64,000 nucleotides of DNA from Curtobacterium sp. Leaf261 (GTDB taxonomy: Bacteria > Actinomycetota > Actinomycetes > Actinomycetales > Microbacteriaceae): positions 186,001 through 250,000 of the forward strand of contig NZ_LMMJ01000010.1 of assembly GCF_001422205.1 (NCBI RefSeq), in the 5' to 3' direction. Made by a program: the position numbers and the translations under genes. Under the pieces are notes generated by a model that searched no databases, was not told the origin of the DNA, and saw only the letters and a program-made list of their open reading frames with translations. Below are positions 25,096 through 33,453 of the stretch, one piece after another; position 1 is the first letter of the stretch; each line of letters starts with the position of its first letter.

Positions 25096-25629
25096 TCAGC
25101 CGACGATGCGGGTCGGCAGCGCCGCGAGCTGCCATCCGAGCCATGGGCTGAACGCGAACGGTGCGGCCTCGACGGCTGCGCGGAGCGCGTCCTCTGGCAC
25201 CCACGCCCACTCGGCGACCTCGTCCGCCGCCGGAGCCGGGACGTCGGTCGTGACCGCGCGGAACACCGGGCAGATCTCGTTCTCGACGATCCCCGATGCG
25301 TCGACCGCCCGGTACCGGAAGTCCGGCAGCACGCTCTCGACTCCGGACACCGTGATGCCGAGCTCGCGGGAGGCGCGGCGGGCGATCGCGTCCTCGAACG
25401 TCTCGTCCGGACCGGGGTGTCCGCAGAACGTGTTCGTCCAGACGCCGGGCCACGTCAGCTTCGAGAGCGCCCGGCGGGTCACCAGGAGCTCGCCGTCGGT
25501 GTTCGTGACGTGGCAGCTGAAGGCCAGGTGGAGCGGGGTCGTCTCGGTGTGGACGGCGAACTTGTCGGCGGTGCCGATGGGCGAGCCGTCCTCGGCGAGC
25601 AGGACGACGGATTCCGGGAACTGTGACAT
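25096..25629 (-). CDS. idi: isopentenyl-diphosphate delta-isomerase type 1, 177 aa
   Basis: Nudix-fold, metal-dependent enzyme that interconverts IPP and DMAPP, the starter units for carotenoids and other isoprenoids. The active-site Cys is in TFCGHP (about residue 69), the Nudix-like DAIARRASRELGI follows, and the catalytic Glu is in ENEICPVF. A Trp-rich EWAWVPE and PWLGWQL close the fold. Length matches short bacterial type 1 enzymes. It is divergent from crtE with only 21 bp between start codons, so the two promoters must overlap each other's coding starts. It supplies precursors for the adjoining crt operon. Confidence 0.95.
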   Translation of the reverse strand: MSQFPESVVLLAEDGSPIGTADKFAVHTETTPLHLAFSCHVTNTDGELLVTRRALSKLTWPGVWTNTFCGHPGPDETFEDAIARRASRELGITVSGVESVLPDFRYRAVDASGIVENEICPVFRAVTTDVPAPAADEVAEWAWVPEDALRAAVEAAPFAFSPWLGWQLAALPTRIVG

Positions 25630-25638
25630 GGCCTTCGA

Positions 25639-25644
25639 TAGGTT
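25639..25644 (+). promoter_or_regulatory. -10 box of the leaderless crt operon
   Basis: TAGGTT ends 6 nt before the crtE ATG (25651), so transcription is expected to start at the first codon. It sits in the 21-bp gap shared with the divergent idi. Confidence 0.5.
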
Positions 25645-25650
25645 GGGACG

Positions 25651-26709
25651 ATGGACGAGGACGCGACCGCTGTGGCCCAGGACGGGCTGGCGATGGTCGA
25701 CGACTGCCTCGATCGGTTCTTCAGACTAGCCGGGCAGCGCGCCCGCGCGTACGGGCGTCCGTCCGAGGAGCTCGTGCGAGTGCTCCGAAAGGCCAGCCGC
25801 GGCGGCAAGCAGTTCCGGCCCCGCATGGTCATCACCGCCTACGCCGGTCTCGGGGGCTCGGACCTCCACGCGGCCGCGCACGTCGGCGCCGCCTACGAAC
25901 TCCTGCACACCGCGCTCGTCGTGCACGACGACGTCATCGACCGGGACTGGTCGCGCCGCGGCGTCCCGAACGTCGCGGGCTCCTTCCGCGACCAGGCCGC
26001 GACCGGCGGCATCGCCACACCGGCGGCCGAGCACCGCGGCACGAGTGCGGCGGTCATCGCCGGGGACATCGCGCTCGCCGGGGCCCCGCGGCTCATCGAG
26101 TCGAGCGGTGTCGACGGTGAACGGCGCGCTCGGCTGCTCGACATCCTCGACGAGGCGGTGTTCGCGAGCGCGGCGGGCGAGATGGCCGACGTCGACCTGT
26201 CCCTCGGCATGATGCCGTCCGTCGACGAGATCATCGCGATGGAGCGGGCGAAGACCTCGGTGTACTCGTTCGAGGCCCCGCTGCAGTCCGGCGCGGTGCT
26301 CGCCGGTGCGGACGAGGCGATCGTGCGAGCGCTCGGAACGTTCGGGCGCGAGGTCGGCATCGCCTACCAGATCGTCGACGACATCCTCGGGGTCTTCGGG
26401 GACGAGGGCATGACCGGCAAGACCGCGATCGGCGACCTGCGCGAGGGCAAGCGGACGGTGCTGATCGCGCACGCCGCGACGACCGAGCACTGGCACGCGA
26501 TCGAACCGCTCCTCGGCCGCCCCGACCTGACCCCCGACCAGGCCGAGACCATCCGCTTCCGTCTGCGCTGCTCCGGTGCGCTCGACATGGCCAGGGACCG
26601 CGTCGCGCGGTACACGGGGCTCGCGTCCGCGGCGCTCGCCGACGTGCCGGACGACCTGCGCTGCCGACTCGACGCACTCGTCGCCGAGCTCGTGGACCGC
26701 GTGCGATGA
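25651..26709 (+). CDS. crtE: geranylgeranyl diphosphate synthase (polyprenyl synthetase), 352 aa
   Basis: Condenses IPP with allylic diphosphates to give GGPP for carotenoid synthesis. The first Asp-rich motif is HDDVIDRD (about residues 90-97) and the second DDILGVFGD (about 243-251); KQFRPRM near residue 50 binds diphosphate. The extended first Asp-rich region fits a short-chain (C20) enzyme, although chain length cannot be fixed from sequence alone. First gene of crtE-B-I-Ye-Yf-Eb; its stop overlaps the crtB start by 4 nt. A later ATG (25693) is an alternative, but the promoter spacing supports 25651. Confidence 0.95.
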   Translation: MDEDATAVAQDGLAMVDDCLDRFFRLAGQRARAYGRPSEELVRVLRKASRGGKQFRPRMVITAYAGLGGSDLHAAAHVGAAYELLHTALVVHDDVIDRDWSRRGVPNVAGSFRDQAATGGIATPAAEHRGTSAAVIAGDIALAGAPRLIESSGVDGERRARLLDILDEAVFASAAGEMADVDLSLGMMPSVDEIIAMERAKTSVYSFEAPLQSGAVLAGADEAIVRALGTFGREVGIAYQIVDDILGVFGDEGMTGKTAIGDLREGKRTVLIAHAATTEHWHAIEPLLGRPDLTPDQAETIRFRLRCSGALDMARDRVARYTGLASAALADVPDDLRCRLDALVAELVDRVR

Positions 26710-27695
26710 GCCGGCGCGTCGAGTCCGACCCCGCAGGGTCGGCGCGGAGCATCGAGCCGCCCACGAAGAGGACCGGTCTCGGTCTCTACGACGCGACCGC
26801 GGACGCCGCGTCGTCGGTCGTCATCCACCGCTACTCGACGTCGTTCGGGCTCGCGTCGCGGCTGCTCCGGAATGACGTCCGCGAGCACATCGAACACGTC
26901 TACGCGCTCGTCAGGGTCGCGGACGAGGTCGTCGACGGCCCGGCGACGGAGGCGGGTCTCGACACCGACCTCGCGCGGACCGTCCTCGACGAGCTCGAGC
27001 AGGACACCGAGCGGGCGATGCTCGTCGGCTTCTCGGTGAACCCGGTCGTGCACGCGTTCGCGCGGACCGCACGGCAGGTCGGCTTCGGCGCCGAGCTCAC
27101 CCGCCCGTTCTTCCGCTCGATGCGTGCGGACCTGACGAAGACCGAGCACGACGACGCCTCGTTCGCGGAGTACGTCGACGGGTCGGCCGAGGTCGTCGGG
27201 CTGATGTGTCTCCGCGCGTTCCTGTCCGCACCGGGCAGGGGAGCCGGGGCCGGGCGATCGACATCGGACGAGGCGGTGCTCGTCGCCGGGGCGCGGAGCC
27301 TCGGCGCGGCGTTCCAGAAGGTCAACTTCCTGCGGGACCTCCGCGCGGACTTCTCCGAGCTCGGCCGCTCGTACTTCCCCGGGGTCGACGTCGACACGTT
27401 CGACGAGGCGACGAAGGACCGGCTCGTCGCAGACGTGCAGGCGGACCTCGACGCGGCGGCCAGGGCGATCCCGCTCCTGCCGGCGCACAGCCGACGAGCG
27501 GTGGCGCTCGCCCACGCGCTCTTCGCCGAGCTCAACGAGCGGATCCGACGCACCCCCGCTCGCACACTGATCACGACGCGCATCCGCGTGCCGGATGCGG
27601 TGAAGGCACGGCTGGCGGCACGCGTGCTGCTGGCAGGACGGTCGCGCGATCGCGCAGCGTCCGGTACGACCCAACGGCCGGGAGGCACGGCATGA
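26706..27695 (+). CDS. crtB: phytoene synthase, 329 aa
   Basis: Joins two GGPP to form phytoene. The squalene/phytoene synthase fold starts at YSTSFGLASRLL; the two Asp-containing substrate motifs are RVADEVVDG (about residues 73-81) and QKVNFLRDLRADF (about 205-217). The YVDGSAEVVGLM segment is also typical. Starts with an ATGA overlap with crtE, and its own stop overlaps the crtI start in the same way. The last residues (TTQRPGGTA) are encoded by a copy of the dispersed CGGCCGGGAGGC motif and are probably dispensable. Confidence 0.96.
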   Translation: MSRRVESDPAGSARSIEPPTKRTGLGLYDATADAASSVVIHRYSTSFGLASRLLRNDVREHIEHVYALVRVADEVVDGPATEAGLDTDLARTVLDELEQDTERAMLVGFSVNPVVHAFARTARQVGFGAELTRPFFRSMRADLTKTEHDDASFAEYVDGSAEVVGLMCLRAFLSAPGRGAGAGRSTSDEAVLVAGARSLGAAFQKVNFLRDLRADFSELGRSYFPGVDVDTFDEATKDRLVADVQADLDAAARAIPLLPAHSRRAVALAHALFAELNERIRRTPARTLITTRIRVPDAVKARLAARVLLAGRSRDRAASGTTQRPGGTA

Positions 27696-29509
27696 GTCCG
27701 ACACGACGACCCGCCTCGACGACACGGCGGGCTCCGGCATCCCGCGACGCGGCACCTCGGAGCGTGCCGGTCCAGCGCGCGGTGGTGATCGGCGGCGGGA
27801 TCAGTGGTCTGGCGTCGGCGGCGCTGCTCGCGCGCGACGGCTACGCGGTGACGGTGCTCGAGCAGCGGTCCGAGCTCGGCGGGCGGGCGGGGTCGTGGGA
27901 GTCCGAGGGCTTCCGGTGGGACACCGGGCCGAGCTGGTACCTGATGCCCGAGGTGTTCGACCACTTCTTCCGGCTGCTCGGCACGACCGCGGACGAGCAG
28001 CTCGACCTCGTGAAGCTCGACCCCGGGTACCGCGTGTACTACGAGGGCCAGGACGAGCCGATCGACCTCGCCGCCTCGCGTGACGCGAACCTCGCCGTGT
28101 TCGAGGCCGTCGAGCCCGGCGCCGGGGCTCGGATGGCGAAGTACCTCGACTCGGCCGCGGACACCTACGACATGGCGATCCGCCGGTTCCTGTACACGAC
28201 GTTCGAGGACATCACCAAGCTCGCGCGGCCCGACGTCCTGAAGCGCACGGCGAAGCTCGTCCGCCTGCTCACCGAACCCCTCGCATCCTTCGCGGCGTCC
28301 TCGGTGCGCGACGAACGACTGCAGAAGATCCTCGGGTACCCGGCCGTGTTCCTCGGCGCGAGCCCGTACTCCGCGCCGAGCATGTACCACCTCATGAGCC
28401 ACCTCGACCTCGCCGACGGGGTGCTCTACCCGCGCGGTGGCATCACGGCGCTCATCCAGGCCGTCGAGCGGATGGCCAGGGCCGAGGGGGCCACGATCGT
28501 CGCCGGCTCCCGGGTCGAGCGCATCGAGGTCGTCGACGGCCACGCGACCGGTGTCCACCACCGCGACCAGGACGGCGCGGTGCGCTTCGAGCCCGCCGAC
28601 GTCGTCGTGAGCGCCGCGGACCTCCACCACACCGAGATGCAGCTGCTCGACCGGGAGCACCGGACGCACGACACCGGGTACTGGGACAAGCGCGACCCCG
28701 GACCGAGCGCGGTCCTCGTCTACCTCGGGATCGACGGACCGGTCCCGGGGCTGCTGCACCACACCCTGGTGTTCACCGAGGACTGGCACGCGAACTTCGG
28801 GGCGGTCTTCGGCAAGGAACGGCACGTCCCGGATCCGGCGTCGATCTACGTCTGCGCGCCGACCGGCGTCGACCCCGCCACGGCGCCGCCCGGGAGCAGC
28901 AACCTGTTCGTGCTGGTGCCGCTGCCGGCGGACGTCGCGATCGGCCGCGGCGGTGTCGACGGCGCGGGGGACTGGCAGGTCGAGCGGATCGCCGACCGGG
29001 CGATCGCGATGATCGCCGAGCGGGCCGGGGTCCCCGACCTCGTGGACCGCATCCGGGTCCGCCGGACGGTCGGACCCCAGGACTTCCTGGAGCAGTACAA
29101 CTCGTGGAGCGGGAGCATGCTCGGGCCGGCGCACACGCTCCGCCAGAGCGCGTTCTTCCGGGCGCGCAACAAGTCGAGCAAGGTCGAGGGGCTGTTCTAC
29201 GCCGGCTCGTCGACGATCCCCGGGATCGGTCTGCCGATGTGCATCATCAGCGCCGAGGTGCTCGTCAAACGGATCCACGGCGACACGACGACCGAGCCGC
29301 TGCCGGAGCCGCTCGAACGCCACGTGTCCGTCCCGCCGCGTGCCGCGGCCGAGCCCGCGACGACCTCGACGACGCCGCGCGCACCGCGTGCGCCGCGGAA
29401 GCGTCCTGCGCCTGCGACTGCGACTGCGACCGCGCCAGCGCCTGCGCCTGCGCCTGCGACAGCGCCCGCGGTCGTCGCATCCGAAGCTCCCGACGGCCCG
29501 GTCGCCTGA
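27692..29509 (+). CDS. crtI: phytoene desaturase, 605 aa
   Basis: FAD-dependent desaturase converting phytoene to lycopene. The N-terminal dinucleotide-binding motif is VVIGGGISGLASAALLARDG (from about residue 31). WDTGPSWYLMP, the conserved YPRGGITALI and the C-terminal FYAGSSTIPGIGLPMCIISA are standard CrtI signatures. An extra basic/Pro-rich N-terminus (1-28) and a long Pro/Ala tail (about 535-605, built from GCGCCTGC-type repeats) are not part of the enzyme core and may be repeat expansions. The ATG at 27692 overlaps the crtB stop. The downstream crtYe start overlaps its stop (TGATG). Confidence 0.96.
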   Translation: MSPTRRPASTTRRAPASRDAAPRSVPVQRAVVIGGGISGLASAALLARDGYAVTVLEQRSELGGRAGSWESEGFRWDTGPSWYLMPEVFDHFFRLLGTTADEQLDLVKLDPGYRVYYEGQDEPIDLAASRDANLAVFEAVEPGAGARMAKYLDSAADTYDMAIRRFLYTTFEDITKLARPDVLKRTAKLVRLLTEPLASFAASSVRDERLQKILGYPAVFLGASPYSAPSMYHLMSHLDLADGVLYPRGGITALIQAVERMARAEGATIVAGSRVERIEVVDGHATGVHHRDQDGAVRFEPADVVVSAADLHHTEMQLLDREHRTHDTGYWDKRDPGPSAVLVYLGIDGPVPGLLHHTLVFTEDWHANFGAVFGKERHVPDPASIYVCAPTGVDPATAPPGSSNLFVLVPLPADVAIGRGGVDGAGDWQVERIADRAIAMIAERAGVPDLVDRIRVRRTVGPQDFLEQYNSWSGSMLGPAHTLRQSAFFRARNKSSKVEGLFYAGSSTIPGIGLPMCIISAEVLVKRIHGDTTTEPLPEPLERHVSVPPRAAAEPATTSTTPRAPRAPRKRPAPATATATAPAPAPAPATAPAVVASEAPDGPVA

Positions 29510-29871
29510 TGCCCGGTCTGTACCTGCTCGGCCTCGTGGTCGCGCTCGTCGGGATGACGGTGCTCGACCGCCGGTTCGGGCTGTTCTTCTGGCGCGCACC
29601 CGTCCGGGCCGCCGTGGTGATGGTCGTCGGCATCGTGTTCTTCCTGGTCTGGGACCTCACGGGGATCGGGCTCGGGGTGTTCTTCGTCGGCGACACCGTG
29701 CTCCTGACCGGTGTGATGGTCGCGCCCGAGGTGCCGGTCGAGGAGCTCTTCTTCCTCGCGCTGCTCTGCTACGTGACCATGGACCTCGTCGGGTTCGTCG
29801 CCCCGCGCGTCCGTGCGCGCGCCGATCGGAGCGGCATCGACGCCCGCCGGGTCGACGGGGCTCGCGGATGA
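29509..29871 (+). CDS. crtYe: C50 carotenoid cyclase subunit, 120 aa
   Basis: Small membrane protein with three hydrophobic helices, of the lycopene cyclase domain family. With its neighbour it forms the heterodimeric cyclase that closes the rings of C50 carotenoids. The conserved acidic helix end PEVPVEELFFLALLCY is visible (about residues 77-92). Ring type (epsilon, beta or gamma) cannot be told from sequence. The start overlaps the crtI stop by 1 nt and its stop overlaps the next start by 4 nt, as expected for a two-subunit enzyme made in equal amounts. Confidence 0.93.
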   Translation: MPGLYLLGLVVALVGMTVLDRRFGLFFWRAPVRAAVVMVVGIVFFLVWDLTGIGLGVFFVGDTVLLTGVMVAPEVPVEELFFLALLCYVTMDLVGFVAPRVRARADRSGIDARRVDGARG

Positions 29872-30260
29872 CGGCCGGGCACGGCACCTACGCGCTGCTC
29901 GACATGTGGTTCCTGCTGGCCGTCGTGGTCGTCGGTGTCGTCGCCGCCGTGGTCGCGCGGCGTCGGGCAGCGGCCGCCGCGGGTCGCACAGCGATCACGG
30001 ACCTGCGTGCGCGGACCGTCGTGACGGGGGTCCTCGTGGGCGCGGTGCTCCTCGTGATGACGATCGTCTTCGACAACGTCATCGTCGGGACGGGCATCGT
30101 CGCCTACGACCCGCGCCTGATCAGCGGCGTGCACATCGGGTTCCTGCCGATCGAGGACCTGGCCTACGCGATCGCCGCCGTGGTGCTCCTGCCGAGCCTC
30201 TGGGTCCTGTGCACACCCGCACCAGCGCGACCCGACGCCGGGCGGAGGGGACCCCGATGA
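29868..30260 (+). CDS. crtYf: C50 carotenoid cyclase second subunit, 130 aa
   Basis: Partner of the preceding subunit. Three hydrophobic helices are present; DNVIVGTGIVAYD and the acidic IGFLPIEDLAYAIA segment (about residues 98-111) match the second cyclase subunit of C50 clusters. It starts at ATG 29868 within the crtYe stop and ends within the crtEb start. Splitting of the cyclase into two small subunits is well known in Corynebacterium, Micrococcus and relatives. Confidence 0.93.
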   Translation: MTAGHGTYALLDMWFLLAVVVVGVVAAVVARRRAAAAAGRTAITDLRARTVVTGVLVGAVLLVMTIVFDNVIVGTGIVAYDPRLISGVHIGFLPIEDLAYAIAAVVLLPSLWVLCTPAPARPDAGRRGPR

Positions 30261-31171
30261 CCGCAGCCCGTGCCTCCCGGCCGTCGACGCTCAACGCGCT
30301 CTTCGTCTCGTCGCGACCGATCAGCTGGGTGAACACCGCCTACCCGTTCGCGGCCGCCTACCTGCTCGGGAGCGGTGTGCTGCTCGGCGGGACCGGGGAC
30401 CGGTTCCACATCGCCGTGTTCCTCATCGGCGTCGTCTACTTCCTGGTGCCCTACAACCTCGCGATGTACGGCATCAACGACGTGTTCGACTACGAGTCCG
30501 ACCTCGTGAACCCCCGGAAGGGCGGTGTGGAGGGCGCGCTCCTCGACCGCAGCGTGCACCGCACCACCCTGATCGCGGTGGTCGTCACCAACGTGCCGTT
30601 CCTCGTGGCCCTGGTGTTGCTCGGCGATCCGTGGAGCTGGCTCCTCCTGGCGATCAGCGTGTTCGCCGTGATCGCCTACTCCGCGCCGGTGCTCCGGTTC
30701 AAGGAGCGTCCGTTCCTCGACTCCATGACGTCGAGCACCCACTTCGTCTCCCCCGCGGTCTACGGGCTCGTGCTCGCCGGTCCGCACTGGACAGGGGCGC
30801 TCGTCGCGGTGTGCGCTGCCTACTTCCTCTGGGGTGTGGCGAGTCACGCGTTCGGCGCCGTGCAGGACATCGAGGCGGACCGCGAGGGTGGGATCGGCTC
30901 GGTCGCGACGGTGATCGGGGCCCGGGCGACGGTCCGGCTCGCGTTCGCGGCGTACCTCGTCGCGGGCGTGGTGATGCTGTTCACGGACTTCCCGGGACCG
31001 ATCGCGGCGGTGATCGTCGTGCCGTACGCGCTGAACGTCCTGCCGTGGTGGAACGTCACCGACGCCGGAGCCGCCGCGGCGAACCGGGGGTGGCGGCGGT
31101 TCCTGTGGATCAACTACCTGGCGGGGTTCCTCGTGACGATGACGCTCATCGGGTACGTCGCCGCGCACTGA
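30257..31171 (+). CDS. crtEb: lycopene elongase (UbiA-type prenyltransferase), 304 aa
   Basis: Membrane prenyltransferase that adds C5 units to both ends of lycopene (C40 to C50, giving a flavuxanthin-type product), before ring closure by the CrtYe/Yf pair. The two Asp-rich UbiA motifs are NDVFDYESD (residues 74-82) and DIEADREGG (about 204-212). About eight helices are seen. The ATG at 30257 overlaps the crtYf stop by 4 nt. With it the operon is complete for a bicyclic C50 pigment (decaprenoxanthin-, sarcinaxanthin- or C.p.450-like). No glycosyltransferase for sugar attachment is found nearby. Confidence 0.95.
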   Translation: MTAARASRPSTLNALFVSSRPISWVNTAYPFAAAYLLGSGVLLGGTGDRFHIAVFLIGVVYFLVPYNLAMYGINDVFDYESDLVNPRKGGVEGALLDRSVHRTTLIAVVVTNVPFLVALVLLGDPWSWLLLAISVFAVIAYSAPVLRFKERPFLDSMTSSTHFVSPAVYGLVLAGPHWTGALVAVCAAYFLWGVASHAFGAVQDIEADREGGIGSVATVIGARATVRLAFAAYLVAGVVMLFTDFPGPIAAVIVVPYALNVLPWWNVTDAGAAAANRGWRRFLWINYLAGFLVTMTLIGYVAAH

Positions 31172-31178
31172 GCACGAG

Positions 31179-31299
31179 CTCCCGCGGCCGCGCTCCCGCG
31201 GCCGCGCGCGGCCCCTTGCGCCGGCTGTCGGTTTCGCCGCAGAACGACACTGAGGCTGCGAACTTCCGGCGTGGTCTGTCGCTTTGCCCGCAAAGTGTC
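31179..31299. repeat. post-crt intergenic repeats
   Basis: Directly after crtEb, CTCCCGCGGCCGCG occurs twice in tandem (31179-31206). Two family III palindromes follow (31227-31248 and 31278-31299, core GCTTTGCCCGCAAAG in the second), matching reverse complements at 8940-9011. One or more of these could terminate the crt transcript. Confidence 0.6.
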
Positions 31300-31360
31300 A
31301 CCCGCCCCCACCCCGAGCGTGTATCCAGGAACAACACTGCACGACGATGAGAGGAACACC

Positions 31361-31753
31361 ATGAGGGGCAAACTGCTGTTCATCACCGGTCTCGGTCTGG
31401 GGTTCGTGCTCGGCGCACGCGCCGGACGCGGCTCCTACGAGAAGCTCAAGACCCGCGCGCAGGACGTCTGGACGGACCCGAACGTGCAGAAGGGCATCCA
31501 CGAGGCCGAGGAGTTCGTCAAGGACAAGGCCCCGGTCGTCGGCAACAAGATCAAGGACGCCGCGGCGACCGCGACCGAAGCCGTCCGCGACCGCGTCTCC
31601 GCAGCGGGGCACGACGACGCCGCCGACAAGGTGGTCGCCGCGGGCTCGAAGGCCGCCGACGCCGTCGACAAGGCCACCGATGCGGCAAAGAGCGGTGCCG
31701 AGAGCGCGAAGAAGGCCGCGGACGACGCGGCCGACAGCGGATCCGGGAGCTAG
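31361..31753 (+). CDS. YtxH-like small membrane-anchored protein, 130 aa
   Basis: An N-terminal hydrophobic helix (LLFITGLGLGFVLGARAGRG, residues 5-24) resembles the YtxH/GlyGly-type anchor. It is followed by a long charged, alanine-rich helical part with repeated K/A/D patterns (AADKVVAAGSKAADAVDKATDAAKS). Such proteins are common in actinobacteria and are often stress-linked, but their function is not known. GAGAGGA lies 6 nt before the ATG. The next gene begins 7 bp after its stop, so the two form an operon. Confidence 0.85.
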   Translation: MRGKLLFITGLGLGFVLGARAGRGSYEKLKTRAQDVWTDPNVQKGIHEAEEFVKDKAPVVGNKIKDAAATATEAVRDRVSAAGHDDAADKVVAAGSKAADAVDKATDAAKSGAESAKKAADDAADSGSGS

Positions 31754-31760
31754 GGGCTCC

Positions 31761-32210
31761 GTGGCGAAGGAACCGGGACAGAGTGTCCCCGAGCTCGAGC
31801 TGGCGAACGTCCGCACCCGGGAGCACCTCGAGCGGACCGTCGCACGCATCAAGCAGAAGTCGAACGTCCCCGAGCGCTGGCGCCTCCTCGTCGCGCGGAC
31901 GAAGCAGCGACTGCATCGCGACCCGACGCCGCTCGTCGCGATGGCGGTGACCGCCGTCGCGGGTGTCGCCGCGATCGTCGGCGGGACGCTCATCGGCCGA
32001 TCCGAGGCCGGCCACCTCGACCGTGGGTTCGGTGCGGTGATCCTGCCCGTCGATGCGCGCGGTCGATCCGGACGTGCCGGCACGAAGGTCGGCAGGCGGT
32101 CCGCCGCGTTGTCGCAGGACGAGGCGGACGACCTCCGCAAGAAGGAACGAACCCGCGCGAAGAAGCTCCAGAAGTCGATGCGCAAACGCCAGTCCAAGAT
32201 GATCCGCTGA
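31761..32210 (+). CDS. DUF3618-like membrane-associated protein, 149 aa
   Basis: Short protein starting at GTG 31761. An N-terminal amphipathic region (ELELANVRTREHLERTVARI) is followed by a single membrane helix (LVAMAVTAVAGVAAIVGGTLIG, about residues 57-78) and a very basic C-terminus (KKERTRAKKLQKSMRKRQSK). The layout resembles DUF3618 proteins, which usually follow YtxH-like and phage-holin-like genes in actinobacterial envelope operons; the match is tentative. It is coupled to the YtxH-like gene. Two strong hairpins follow its stop. Confidence 0.75.
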   Translation: MAKEPGQSVPELELANVRTREHLERTVARIKQKSNVPERWRLLVARTKQRLHRDPTPLVAMAVTAVAGVAAIVGGTLIGRSEAGHLDRGFGAVILPVDARGRSGRAGTKVGRRSAALSQDEADDLRKKERTRAKKLQKSMRKRQSKMIR

Positions 32211-32223
32211 CCAGCGCGATCTC

Positions 32224-32268
32224 GTCGACGGGGCGCTCCCCGTCGACACGACGGCATCCGTCGTGTCG
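32224..32268. terminator. two overlapping perfect hairpins
   Basis: GTCGACGGGG-CGCT-CCCCGTCGAC (32224-32247) and CGACACGACGG-CAT-CCGTCGTGTCG (32244-32268) are perfect stems of 10 and 11 bp that share 4 nt, so both cannot form fully at once. They lie between the DUF3618-like gene and the YihY-like gene. They could be a terminator or an alternating RNA switch; no T-run is present. Confidence 0.55.
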
Positions 32269-32328
32269 CCCACGACGACGCCAGCTGCCGTCCCAGCCTC
32301 CACCCCGTAGCGCCGAAGGACCCCGACC

Positions 32329-33360
32329 ATGGCAACGAACTCCAAGCCGGAACCCGACGACGGGGGCAAGGCCGACAGCCCGCTCGACCTGACGAAGCCG
32401 TCGTTCACGTACACGCTCAAGAAGACGTTGCGGGAGTTCAGCAGCGACCAGTGCACCGACCTCGCGGCGGGGCTGACCTACTACACGGTGCTCGCGGTGT
32501 TCCCCGGGCTGCTTGCCATCGTCTCCATCCTCGGGCTCGTCGGCCAGGGTCCGAGCACGGTCGACACACTGCTCCAGCTCATCAAGAACACCGGCTCGTC
32601 GCAGGTCGCGGATCTCCTCAAGACGCCGATCGAGGGCCTCGTCCGGTCGCCGGCGGCCCCGGTGACGTTCATAGTCGGACTCGTCGGCGCCCTCTGGTCG
32701 GCCTCCGGGTACGTCGGCGGCTTCGGCCGGGCGATGAACCGCATCTACAACGTCCGTGAGGGTCGTCCGATCTGGAAGCTCCGGCCGACCATGCTCGGTG
32801 TCACGGTCGTCACGGTCGTGCTGCTCGTCCTCGGTCTCCTCGCGCTCGTCAGCGGGCCGCTCGCCCGGAACTTCGGGGACCTCGTCGGGCTCGGCGACGT
32901 CACCGCGACGGTGCTCAGCATCGTGCAGTGGCCGATCCTCGCCGTGATCGCCGTCGTGATCATCGCGGTGCTCTACTACTGGTCGCCGAACGTCAGGCAG
33001 CCCGGCTTCAAGTGGGTGAGCGGCGGATCGATCCTGGCGCTCGTCATCTGGTTGATCGCGAGCGTCGGGTTCGCGTTCTACGTCGGCAACTTCTCGCACT
33101 ACAACGCCACGTACGGCTCCCTCGGTGGGGTCATCGTGTTCCTGCTGTGGATCTGGATCACGAACAACGCACTGCTCTTCGGTGCGGAGTTCGACGCCGA
33201 GCTGGAACGCGGACGGGAGCTGCAGGCGGGCATCCACGCGGAGGAGGACATCCAGCTCCCGGAGCGCGACACCACGCAGATCCAGAAGCAGGACGAACAG
33301 CGCGCGAAGGACGTCCTGCAGGGGATCGAGATCCGGCAGAGTCGTGGGCGCAACAGTTAG
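32329..33360 (+). CDS. YihY/virulence factor BrkB family membrane protein, 343 aa
   Basis: Integral membrane protein of the YihY/BrkB family, whose members have been linked to envelope integrity; the biochemical role is not settled. Six helices are visible. Conserved parts include CTDLAAGLTYYTVLAVFPGLLA near the N-terminus, WSASGYVGGFGRAMNRIYNV, YYWSPNVRQPGFKWVSGGS and the C-terminal GVIVFLLWIWITNNALLFGAEFD. The ends are hydrophilic. The ATG at 32329 follows CGAAGGACC. Downstream, the promoter of the large repeat protein starts within 20 bp. Confidence 0.93.
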   Translation: MATNSKPEPDDGGKADSPLDLTKPSFTYTLKKTLREFSSDQCTDLAAGLTYYTVLAVFPGLLAIVSILGLVGQGPSTVDTLLQLIKNTGSSQVADLLKTPIEGLVRSPAAPVTFIVGLVGALWSASGYVGGFGRAMNRIYNVREGRPIWKLRPTMLGVTVVTVVLLVLGLLALVSGPLARNFGDLVGLGDVTATVLSIVQWPILAVIAVVIIAVLYYWSPNVRQPGFKWVSGGSILALVIWLIASVGFAFYVGNFSHYNATYGSLGGVIVFLLWIWITNNALLFGAEFDAELERGRELQAGIHAEEDIQLPERDTTQIQKQDEQRAKDVLQGIEIRQSRGRNS

Positions 33361-33370
33361 CATGCGTCAG

Positions 33371-33388
33371 TTTCACATCTGATATTCT
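33371..33388 (+). promoter_or_regulatory. AT-rich extended -10 promoter, surface-protein gene
   Basis: TTTCACATCTGATATTCT ends in the extended -10 TGATATTCT (33380-33388). The same nonamer precedes the BY-kinase (55565) and WecG-like (60047) genes, with CAC/GCATGTG-type sequence before it in each case. The local base composition is far poorer in GC than its surroundings. Confidence 0.6.
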
Positions 33389-33453
33389 CCTGGGTCCCGG
33401 CAATCGTCGGGGTCCTGGAGCCTCCAGGTCGACACCCGTTCCCTGGAGTGCCT

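Noticed and set aside
25019..25453. Intact 144-codon gene antisense/antiphase to idi
   Set aside because: Only the last about 22 codons look like real protein; the rest is an out-of-phase reading of idi.
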